From Azolla caroliniana (taxonomy: Eukaryota; Polypodiophyta): a stretch of 64,000 nucleotides of DNA. The stretch spans positions 21,700,001 through 21,764,000 of the forward strand of contig JBHGNT010000006.1 of the NCBI GenBank assembly GCA_043228905.1, read 5' to 3'. This document shows positions 41,894-52,174 of the stretch, one piece after another (the stretch's first letter is position 1; every line of letters begins with the position of its first letter). Position numbers and translations under genes: made by a program. The notes below the pieces were generated by a model. That model ran no database searches. It saw only the letters and a list, made by a program, of their open reading frames with translations, and was not told where the DNA came from.

Positions 41894-42351
41894 TGTTGAG
41901 AATCAAGCTCAACCTAGTGCAACGTGTGAACACACACCCTTTGAGAATCTATTATCACTCAAAGGTCAAGAGTCACACCACTACTCTCTACACATTAACT
42001 ATGTGTCATAGAATCATATTCTATGACACATAACTAATGAGTTCCATATTTCCCATGACTATGAGTCTTCACATTCCCCAAGAGAGAGTAGTTGTTGTAA
42101 TGCGTTAATGAAGAGAGAGGGTGACCTTATATAAAGCATCTTCCTCCTACTTCATATAGTGTCGGTTGTGACTCCTTGTAATGCCACATCTTGTATTTGC
42201 TATTCTCCTTGTTAATATACACCTTCTTGAGTACTTCATTTTTCTATCATCTATTCATCTTGTGTTTTATCTTCTCTCATCTCTTTCCTCTCACACATAC
42301 ACATAACACACATCTCTTCCGTTGCACAAGAATCATATCCGATTCTTTACA
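41894..42351 (+). repeat. 3' LTR of element G
   Basis: This 458-bp LTR begins TGTTGAGAATCAAGC and ends GATTCTTTACA. It shares terminal sequence and GTGTCATAGAA-type internal segments with the E LTR (30718-31111). Confidence 0.85.
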
Positions 42352-42375
42352 CAAGTAGGTATATTGTATGTACTT

Positions 42376-43152
42376 TATTGGTAATTGAGGGGTATTTTCG
42401 AAAAACAAGTCCCAAAGTGTTGGGGCGGAGATGAGTCTTGAATTGTATACGAAAAAGGAAGGATGGAGTGAAGATGATATGGCAACTAAAGTGTAATGAT
42501 AGTTGACATGGTAGCGACTTGGCAGGAATACATGGCATTATTGTTGATGTGGCAGACTGGTGTGACAACTGACATGGCACTATTATTGACTAAGTAGCAA
42601 CATTACTGGAAACAATTAGCAAGTGATGGCAACAACAATGAATGTGGTAGCTAAAGTGTCAGTGGCAGTTCGAGGAAGGCCCTCAACTCAAGTTGAAAGC
42701 ACTAGTTTCACGCTTTCCTTGAGGCTTGATGCTTTTAACGTGGAGTCGAGGAATTTTCCTCTCAAATTGAGGAAATCTCGTAATCCAAGGAAAAGTTCCT
42801 CAACAGGTCCACATGAAAAAGAGTTTTCCTTGCTTTGGAAAACTCCTCAACGCCAAAGGTAAAGGCATCAAGCCTCGAGGAAAGCACGTTACTCGAACTT
42901 TCAACTTGAGTCGAAGTCCTCGAGCCACCATATTCATTATTGTTGTTGTCGCCCGTTGATTGTTGTCGGCAACGTTGTTGCCACATCCGTAATAGTGACA
43001 CGTGTCAACTACCACATTAGCAATCATTACACTTTAATTGCCAAGTCATCTTCAGTCTGTCCTTCCTTTACCTTTACAATCCAAGACTCTACCCCTGCCC
43101 CTTCAAACACTTTGGGACTTATCTTCCCAAGATACCCCTCAATTACCAATAA
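42376..43152. mobile_element. Fold-back element: about 777-bp imperfect inverted repeat
   Basis: The left arm starts TTATTGGTAATTGAGGGGTAT and the right arm is its reverse complement ending at 43152. Homology continues inwards for most of each arm (AAGTCCCAAAGTGTT, AAAGTGTAATGAT, AACAACAATGAAT, CTCAAGTTGAAAG, GAGGCTTGATGC), with a centre near 42810. There is no coding sequence. It resembles a non-autonomous DNA transposon with long arms or a fold-back element, but target duplications are not clear. Confidence 0.75.
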
Positions 43153-44580
43153 GTCCAACACTTTATGTAGTTTGCGTACATGCACACACACATCCCTACA
43201 TATGCTTATCCACATGCACACATATTCACATATTTACATACATATGCCTATACATAAAAACATATGAACTAATTGATATATATGCAAATATGCACATTTG
43301 TGCACTCACATACATGAAAGGTCTCGTTCATATGAGAATACTAAGAGTAAAGTTAACTTAATTCCCCAAAAGAAATCAAGTGTGGTATGATAATCTACAA
43401 CTACAAGTACTCGCAAACGACAACTCGAATCAACCCATCCTCTCTAGTTCAAGACCCCTAGGATTCCGCTCACATTTTAGACACATGTGCATAATTTCGC
43501 GACAATGCAGGTTGAACTAAAAGCGCAAGAGTGTGCAACCATCCAACACATGAAGGGGTGACTTACCAACCTTCCCCCGACGGCTTGCATACTTATTGTG
43601 TGTGTGTGTGTGTGTATGTGCGCACGCGTGTGTGTACACTCACATAAGACAAATATTATATATATGCTTATACCAATAAACTTTACACATTTTTAACACA
43701 TACACATTTGTATAAATATACATACATACATTACCCACGGGCCACATCAATATACATAACGCACATATATTAATTCATACATATACTCTTATCCATTAAC
43801 ATACACATATCCCTACACATACATGTGTTTACATAAACATTCATACAATCACATACATAAAGACAAGTTCACACTACTACACACATCCAATTTATAAAAA
43901 TACACATAACAACCAACATCGACACTAGACCTACAACGTTGCAAGGCTCCACACATGGGCCCTTTGCAACTCTTCTCGCTTACTCCCCCCCCCCCCCCCC
44001 CCCCTTCCTAACCCCAAAAAAAAGAGGGGGGGGGGAGGCACTAATAAGCAGTAAAGGAAAAGGTTGGGACTTTATGTTCCCAAATACCCCTCCCTTTTCC
44101 AATAATATAATAAAAGAAGACTTCTCTAAAATCCTAATTATACCCTTTCCCCTTCATAAAATTTATATACATATGCATACACACACACACACACATTTAT
44201 TGACCAAATCACATACACTTAAATATATGTATACATGCACTCACTTTATAGAATGTACATATACTACAAACACATGTAAGTACACACATGGTCTTACATA
44301 CAATAGAATCTCAACTATACACATACATGCTCATACATAGAATCTCAACTATACACATAAATAATTACATCATTACATGCATACATTCATGTGTATACCT
44401 ACACAATTGCACATCAAATACTTGTACACTTGCCCACACACACTTAAGCTAACTTAAACAATTATACTTATATGCACACATTTACGTAGAACAATCTATA
44501 TACACAAATGCACGTATGTGTAAATACACAAACTATTGATTGCATGTTTAGTTATGTATGTGCATGTTTATGCACGTGAC
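43153..44580. repeat. CA/AT-rich simple-sequence region
   Basis: About 1.4 kb is dominated by ACACATA, TATACA and CATACA words. It includes a GT/GC run (43598-43634), a C18-type homopolymer (about 43985-44003) and a 23-bp direct repeat ATAGAATCTCAACTATACAC at about 44303 and 44336. No gene seen. Confidence 0.7.
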
Positions 44581-46929
44581 TATCGGCTATTTGTGTATCC
44601 TTGCTTAAACCGAGGTCATAATGGTTAACACTTCACCAAAATGGGTCGAGCAATCAATACCAATATTGAGTTAGAGGCAAGAGATAATGGAATATATTTT
44701 ACACCTACATCTAGCTTGGAATGTTTTTTAATGGCCCAATTTCGCCAATAGGCATTACAAAAGTCTGGATTTACCAAGAGACTATGAAAAGTTGAGAAGG
44801 CTAGACAAATAAAAACTTGCATCCGAACATTGCGTCCACTTCCAGAGTGCAAGGGTTTTGCTCCCTATGTTTAATTTTAAAATGTCAAAACCCATGATCT
44901 CATCGTTTTTCTTTTATGAAATAATAATAATAATTTAACATGAGTTCACCCATTGTGTTCGCCTAATGCACACTCTTTTTTCTTTCTCGCCGTGATGTAA
45001 AAGAAAAATTAGAATTGCAAGAGATTTGAATGCATGTCTCTTAATGCTTGATTGATTTTGTATAAGATTTTTTTTAAGTCTTAAAATGGAACTTGAATTA
45101 ACCTAACTACCTTCATGTTTGTGATATTTCTTTAAATCGCCTACGGTGAACTTCCAAAGAGAGAAAAGGGGTATGATTCATGAATAGTGTATATAGTTGT
45201 GAATTAACATGCAATTGGGAAAATAGGATGAATTGACCAAATAATCACTCAAATACCACATATAGAGGCATGAGAGATTATTAAGCAATAGTATTTTCGA
45301 AATAAAAACACATAATTAAAATAAATAAAAATTTTGCCGACCATAAGAGTTTTTTCATCATAGAGTTCTTTTTTATTACAAAAACAAAACGCGTGTTGAG
45401 CACAGTGAGGCAATCATCAACTATATTTCTTTTTCTCTTTTTCAAATTATTGCTATTTAGTGTCTCGCTTCATTGTTTGCCAGAATGACACACTTAGCGT
45501 TATGATTAGTAGATGGCTTGTTAATGTTTTTATTAGGAGAAGGCATGGTTGGACATGGAATGTAACAGCATGTCATGAATATGTATGATGATCTCCATAG
45601 ACGGCAATATGGCTAGGAGAAAGCGTAGTTGCACATGGAATAGACAAATATAGAGATGGTCATCAATGTGTCACGAGTGGATTTGTCATGGGTGGTTATT
45701 GGATCAACCAACCACTTGATCGCCAAATGAATATACTCATGATGTACATGGAGTAAAAATATGAGGTTCTAGCCTAGATACCCAAAATAGACTTATGTGG
45801 TTGGAGATGGATGGAGAGGTTAATAGTATTGACAATCTTAGCTTCCAAGACCTTGGTGTCCATGAAATCAAAAGACGACATCGTTGAACTCATGGAAGGT
45901 AAAGTAGGACTAGTTGGAAAGCTTCTCGTTTGTTTTGGGAATGTTTCTTAGTCTAATTGATGTTAACTCAAAGGTTTTCCGAGACCTCTCTATAGAGTTG
46001 ACTAATGAATCAATCAAATTTCCTCTCTTGGGTCTTCCCATAAAATATAAAAAAAACCTTAAGACTTTTCCCAAATAACCATGACGTTTTGGTTTATTCA
46101 AGTATTACTATATAATTGTCTACCTTAGAGTTTTCCCAAATGAAATAATCATGACATTTTGAATCCGTTGGATGTTTGGTTAACTTTTTTGTATGCATTG
46201 GTATGCACGATTGATCCTTGAGACTTCGTGATCGTTGTCATGGTGAAGGATTCTTCACATGGTGTTTACCTAGATGATTTCATGTTTTTAATACACTTGA
46301 CACACTTTAGTTATCAACAAGGTCATTAAAAATCATGAGAGCTTGGCTAGAGCCCTCTTTCATACTAGGGAGAGAGTGAATGTTATGTGGAATGTCTTGT
46401 TTGCATCATGGAGATTTGCAACCCGGCTCATCTTATCTCATAAGCTTAGACATGCATACACATACTTCCTCCCATATTCAAGAAATATAGAGGCAACCCA
46501 AAAGACACAAAATGTCTCAAAATGATAAGTGAGAGATTCTCAACCTATTATGAACTTAATAGGGTGTTTCTTATAATCATTTTAGATAGCATTTTGGACT
46601 CGTGGATGTGAATTGAGGATTGTTATGAATCATGATCGAACAGGCTTGGGACTCCATCTACAATAGAGTCCTAGACGTACAAAGATTCTTGCCTTGAGAA
46701 ATGGACCTTTTCTCATGGATGAACACAATGATAGATCAAAGATTTCTTCAAAGGAACGACTCACAAAGACTCATGTTCAATCAAGTTTCGCGCTTGATGG
46801 GCACCTCCGCATTGCCTTTCAATGAGACTTGATGGACCCAAGTGATGTAGTCCGATTTATCTTGGGCGACATCAAATGGATGACAAACACAATGGTCGGT
46901 CGAGTGTTTTTTTTGTTTCTCCTATATTT
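44581..46929. other. Gene-free stretch
   Basis: AT-rich sequence with only short frames that have no recognisable domain. I see nothing I can name. A short direct repeat CATTGTATAGGG at 46935 and 46978 marks the approach to the TAG-gene leader. Confidence 0.5.
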
Positions 46930-47156
46930 TCAAACATTGTATAGGGCAGGGGGCGTCACTCATCGATATGATGCAAGCATTGTATAGGGTGTGGAGCATG
47001 GGCGAGTCTCGGCCCCCTGTCTCTCCATGTTCGATCTTGATGCAGATGGCACGCAGGATCTGTCGAGGGCGCGTTCGTTTGGTCTCGGTGCATTTCTCAG
47101 GCGAGCGAGCTTTTACGAGACGATACATATGTCCCATGGGTTTGGTTTGGTCCGTG

Positions 47157-47310
47157 AAGAGAGAGAAAGAGAGAGACACACACAGAGTGAAGAGAGAGAG
47201 AGAGACACATACACACAGAGTGAAGAGAGAGAGAGACACACACACACAGAGTGAAGAGAGAGAGACACACACACACAGAGTGAAGAGAGAGAGAGAGAGA
47301 GAGAGAGAGA
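47157..47310 (+). repeat. GAGA/CACA minisatellite upstream of the TAG gene
   Basis: Units of AGAGAGAC(AC)nAGAGTGAAG repeat four times with varied AC lengths, then change to pure GA. Confidence 0.8.
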
Positions 47311-47519
47311 AGAACAGAAGGGTTTTAGGACACAGAAAGAGAGAGAGAGAGAGATCCTTTTGCAGCTTTTGGGTTTTTTTTGTTTTTCAATTTAGCTACC
47401 CTGTTCTTCTCAGATATGTAGAGAGAGAAGAAGAAGAGAGAAGAAGGACAGAGAGAGAGAGAGAGTAGAGAGAGAGTGCATTGAGGTGTTGCTTCAGTAA
47501 CCTGTTCTTGTTCCTCAGA

Positions 47520-47815
47520 GAAAGAGAGAGAAGAAGAAGAGAGAACAGGGGAAGAGAGAGAAGACAGAGAGAGAGAGAGAGAAGAAGAAGAAGAGAGCAC
47601 AGGGGAAGAGAGAGAAGACAGAGAGAGAGAGAGAGAAGAAGAAGAGAGAACAGGGGAAGAGAGAGAAGACAGAGAGAGAGAGAAGAAGAAGGAGAGAGAA
47701 CAGGGGAAGAGAGAGAAGAAGGAGAGAGAACAGGGGAAGAGAGTGAAGACAGAGAGAGAAGAAGAAGAGAGAACAGGGGAAGAGAGAGAGAAGAGAGAGA
47801 GAAAGCATTTGGAGT
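47520..47815 (+). repeat. Purine-only minisatellite upstream of the TAG gene
   Basis: ACAGGGGAAGAGAG recurs at 47545, 47599, 47650, 47700, 47730 and 47773, embedded in GA and GAA repeats with a unit of about 50 bp. One strand is almost pure purine for 300 bases. Long frames on either strand here are low-complexity artefacts. It probably lies in the promoter or 5' leader of the downstream gene. Confidence 0.8.
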
Positions 47816-47942
47816 TGTTTTGCTACACTGTCGTTCCTCAGAAAGAGATAGAGAAACGCAGAGAAGTGAGAGAGAGAGAGAGAGAGAGAGATCGAGCATT
47901 TCTGGTGATTTTGCTTCTCTGTTTCTGTTTCTGTGTCTGTCT

Positions 47943-47977
<35 letters not shown>

Positions 47978-47980
<3 letters not shown>

Positions 47981-47986
47981 AGTAAG
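47978..47986 (+). promoter_or_regulatory. Strong splice-donor match in the leader of the TAG gene
   Basis: GAG/GTAAGTAAG is close to the consensus donor and lies 14 bases before the ATG at 47992. If used with the acceptor at 48491-48493 it would remove the first ATG and make translation start at 48523. Confidence 0.4.
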
Positions 47987-47991
47987 TAGCT

Positions 47992-50871
47992 ATGTCTGGT
48001 TATACGTCTCTTGAGGATGATGAAGTGGAGAGATCTGTTCTGAGACCCACAGGTGTTAATGTTTCTCTGAGAAGTACCAGTAGCTATGGCGATGGAAGCA
48101 CACCACTGCTAAATAGAAGCCACAAGAAGCCTCCGCCGTCTCCTCCCTTAAAACCTATCAATAAGAAACTCAATACGATCACGAGCCCTGTTCTCAAACC
48201 CACTAGAAAGCTCTCTATCCCTAACAACCCTAACCCTAACCCTAACCCTAACCCTAATAATCCTAGCGACCCTGACCCTAACCCCAACTCTAGCAATAGC
48301 CCCAAGTATAATCCCATTTCTACTTCTAACCCGTAGCCCTAAGCATGGCCCTAAACCTACTTCCAAACCTAACGGTAGCCCTAAGCTTAACCCTACCTCT
48401 AGCCCGAACAATAGCCCTAGGATTAACCCTAATCCGAACCCTAAAAGTAGCCCTAGTAGAAACCTTAACCCTAAATCTGTTTTTTTTATGCAGCCCCCCC
48501 TGCTCCTTTACTAGACCTCAATATGGGTTCTGATCCTCCACGTGAATTAGCCCTTAATATTACTACTACTACAACTTCTTCTTCATCGTCTTCAGCACAG
48601 AGCAGCCCATTACCGAGCCCGAGGCTAAGCAGATCCTCATCTTCAAATCTGAGGCTAATAAGAGTGCCCCCGCAGACACATAACTTTACCAAATCAACAT
48701 CAGATCTTTTCCAGAAGATTCCGAATCCGAATCCGAATCCAAACCTTTCATCTAGTGATACAAGAATCCTGACAAGATCTCTCTCTGAGAGTAGCAGGAG
48801 GAGTTCTCTGGACCCAAGCTCCGAAAGCCAGTCATCGAAGAATATCTCCGGGAAGAATCTAAATGTCAATAAACATCCGAATCCCCATGCCCGAGGTTCT
48901 CGAACGTCGACAAGACGCAACAACTCCTCGGAGAATCTTTCTGGAAAGAATCTTAACCTGCATACTGATGATTCCAGAATCTTGACAAGAAGCAATAGCT
49001 TGTCTTCTGAGGAAATCTCTCCAAAGAATTGTTGCGAAGAAGATTCTGGAATATTAACAAGATCTACCGGCCCTACAGATGATCTATTGCTGAAGAATCT
49101 GAATATTTCTGGAGAAGATTCTGGAATTTTTGCAAGGTCTGGTGGCTTGTCCCAGGATCCATCTCAGAAAAAGCTAAATTCAAATCCAAAACAGAATATT
49201 CACCGGAAAGATTCCAGAATCTTGACAAGATGCTTGTCGGATACATCAGAGAAGAGGATCAGGAGTCTCGACGAGGCTGCTCTCAACGCAATTATATGTG
49301 CGAAGAAGGTTTCGGAAAGTGAGCTAAAAGCTCAGAGGAAACTCAAAGCTTCAGAATATGGAAGGAAACAAAGTAAGGTTAATAGGGTTGTTCCTGAAGC
49401 AGAGGACCTTTCGGGAGAATGTTCTTCCAGTGCTGGGCCTCAAAGATGCAAATTCATCACTGCTCAGTCTGGTAGGAAAATTTCTCACTTATTCTGTTTG
49501 TTTTGCTTGCTCATAACTCTCTCACGGAGTCGTCCTAGAAATTTAGTTATATATATATGTATGAATACTCATATACACGTATGTATATACATGTGTATAT
49601 TTACGTATAAACATGTATTTTGCTGGTTTGATTTGCTCGATCAATGTATTATAAGCAGAGGATATAGAGCTCTCAATTGGAGGATTTTCCCTAATTTAGC
49701 TTACTAGTTTGATTGTCTTAGAAAGCATAATAGCCCAGAGGATTAGAGAGCTCTAAAAAATGTCTGTGTTTAGAGCTCTCTATTCCTCTGGTCTATTATG
49801 CAAAAAATTTCAAATTTATATTTATTGATATGAATATATAAATTTGAAGTTTTTTGTCAAATGATTTTGTTCTTAAATTTAGTATTAGCTTGCAAGAGAG
49901 TATTTTTAGCCAGATCATTTCAATATATGCAAATGCCTTCTCTTTAATTTGGGTTTTGCTTAATTTTCTCTTGGTTTGTTTTGGCTGATGAGAACAGATT
50001 TACTCTATGTGACATATCATGATGAAGAATGGGGAGTTCCTGTCCATGATGATAAGTAAGTTATTTATTATTTTTAATGACTCATGTAACATAAACCGTA
50101 ACCCTAAAACCGAAAACCTAAACCTTTTTTTGGGGTGTTTATTCAGGAGATTGTTTGAGCTTCTTGTTCTTTCTGGAGCCCAAGTAGAGCTCAATTGGTC
50201 TACCATCCTTCATCAAAGAAATGCTTACAGGTAAATAAATAAATAAATAAGCCCGTTTGGTTCATGAAAGGCTGTAATACATTGAATTATGTAACACGAA
50301 ATCATTGATTGGAATGAACCGTGAATAAATTGATTAGGATAACTGTCTTTGTCTCTTCTTTCATACATGTTTTATGGCATGCAATCAATGGAATGAACGT
50401 TGCTGCATTGAATTATATTGAATGAAATCTTTGGAAGCAAGCTTTATCTGGCATGCAATTATCTGAATGAACCATTCTAAGGCATGCATGCAATCATTGG
50501 AATGAAGCATTTTGTGGCATGCGGTCATTAGAATGAAGGGTAGTACATTCAATCATGTGGCATGGAATCATTGGAATGTTTTCTTCCCCTCAAGGATAAT
50601 GCATTGACCTATGGCATGAAATGATCAGAACGCAAGCGTCATACATTTACATGAAACCGTTATTGCTGAATGTAATCGCTTGAATTATGTGATATGTAAT
50701 CATTTGAAACGACATGACATGGAATGCTTGGAACAAAGAGAAATACATTGGATTATATGGCATGACATCACTGGAATAAAGGGTAGTACATAAAATAATA
50801 TGGTATAAAATCATTGGAAATAAAAGGGGTAATATATATATATATATAATATATATATATATATAATATAT

Positions 50872-50906
<35 letters not shown>

Positions 50907-52174
50907 TATGAGTATATGCATTGCAATGACAAGTAATACATTGAGTTCTATGGACTGAAATCATTGGAGTGTCTGTTAATACATCTAGTTACATGGATTG
51001 AAAGGATAATTTATCAAATTACATACATTAGCAGACATTGAAATAAAAGGGCAATATGTTCAGTTACAAAGGCATGAACCCAAATAGTGCATTGAATCGC
51101 ATGGCATGAAGGGGGCAATAGGTTGAGTTACATAGGCATGAGATCATTCGAATGAAAGGGTAATTAATATATTGAATGATTGCATGAAATGAATGCAATG
51201 TTTTCATTCCTATGTAACTCATCTGGTGATGTAGGGATGCATTCTGTGGTTACGACCCAATAACAGTGGCATCCTTCACCGAGAGACATATTCAATCCCT
51301 TGAAGCTGACAAAAATCTAAAATTCCCTACGGGCAAAGTGCGCGGGGTTGTTGAGAATGCAAAATGCATCCTTGAGGTTTGTCCATACAAACCTTTTGAA
51401 TGAAAGCTCTTCCATTAGAAATTTTAAGAGTGGATATTATACATACACATATTAAGAGTGGCGCACATTTTATGCGTTATATATGGATCACTGTCCTTTT
51501 TATGAAGTCTTTATGTTGAACAGTGCCCTTCCATTGCTTTTTTCTAGGTGATCAAGGAGTTTGGATCCTTGGACAATTATCTCTGGGGATTTCTCAACCA
51601 CAAACCAATGAACAATCACTATCGGTACCCGAAGCAAGTGCCCGTGAAGACTTCTAAATCAGAGTCGATGAGCAAAGACCTTGTAAAAAGAGGGTTTCGA
51701 TTTGTGGGATCGACGATTGTATATTCATTCATGCAAGCTTCTGGAATGACAAATGACCATCTTTTACAATGCTTTAGGCATCAAGCCTGTTCAGTTCTAG
51801 CTGGAAATGAAGTCACAGATGGCGAATGCATACCGATTCTGAAAGATGCATCACCTTCTTCTCTAGAAATGCATGAAGATACGCATGGAGATTCGAGTGC
51901 GGATACACTGTGCAACAATACCAACCCCGATAATGTCAATACAGATATGATGCTTGCTGGTACGGACCTGAATACAACTGAGGATACAATGCCCGATGAT
52001 ACTGAACAGGATAGAATGAATGCAGATTCAGTATTTGATTCTGACCCAAATAACACGAATCTGGAAATTGTGCTCAATGTTACCGACTCGGATGGGCTGA
52101 ACATTTGCCCATCTTCTGTGAATACAGAGTTGGATGGGTGCCTCGTAATAAGCAAGTCCGGTGTCGAAAGTTAA
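47992..52174 (+). CDS. DNA-3-methyladenine glycosylase I (TAG family, HhH-GPD fold)
   Basis: A base-excision-repair enzyme that releases alkylated adenine such as 3-methyladenine, expected in the nucleus or organelles. Exons: 47992-49471 (problem region 48053-48493), 49998-50055, 50147-50230, 51235-51376, 51548-52174. All later introns are GT-AG and phases agree. The catalytic domain reads RCKFITAQS / DLLYVTYHDEEWGVPVHDD / RLFELLVLSGAQVELNWSTIL / TGKVRGVVENAKCIL / VIKEFGSLDNYLWGFLNHKP / KRGFRFVGSTIVYSFMQASG then NDHLLQC. The TAG zinc ligands are matched by Cys of RCKF, His of YHDEEW, and His and Cys of NDHLLQCFRHQAC. The Trp of ELNW fits the base-binding pocket. From 48523 alone the product is 619 residues. 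ATG 47992 starts MSGYTSLEDDEVERSVLRPTG, resembling the MSG...RPVL.P.GN start I recall for plant TAG proteins. A roughly 120-residue acidic Asn/Asp/Thr-rich tail is unusual. Confidence 0.88.
48228..48258 (+). repeat. CCCTAA telomere-like repeat inside the TAG N-terminal region
   Basis: Five CCCTAA units read as Asn-Pro repeats in the 47992 frame. Degenerate CCCTAA/CCCTAG words continue to 48475. The (AATCCG) run at 48718-48745 encodes Asn-Pro again in the accepted exon. Confidence 0.8.
50829..50909. repeat. (TA)n palindromic repeat in TAG intron 3
   Basis: Three blocks of TATATATA are broken by AATAT steps. The surrounding intron (50231-51234) also has a diffuse repeat of GGCATG(A/C)AATCATTGGAATGAA words from about 50260 to 51190. 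Confidence 0.8.

Larger units (their letters stand above)
37580..42351 (+). mobile_element. Element G: decayed Ty1/copia element with a 3' LTR only
   Basis: The order gag, zinc knuckle, protease, integrase, RT, RNase H, polypurine tract and 3' LTR is complete, but no 5' LTR or TGGTATCAGAG primer site could be found upstream. Gag and pol have many stops. LTR ends and gag match element E; pol is closest to B and I. Confidence 0.85.

Noticed and set aside
43598-43634. Z-DNA-forming GT/GC run as a regulatory element
   Set aside because: It sits in gene-free simple-sequence DNA with nothing nearby to regulate.
43965-44560. CRISPR-like or satellite array in ACACATA-rich sequence
   Set aside because: No constant repeat with unique spacers; simple-sequence drift only.
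47396-47981. Long Ser/Leu-rich and Glu/Arg-rich frames on both strands
   Set aside because: They are translations of GA repeats; no start context, domains or codon bias beyond the repeat.
48228-48258. Interstitial telomere from a chromosome fusion
   Set aside because: Only five units, in coding-like context, and gene structure continues on both sides.
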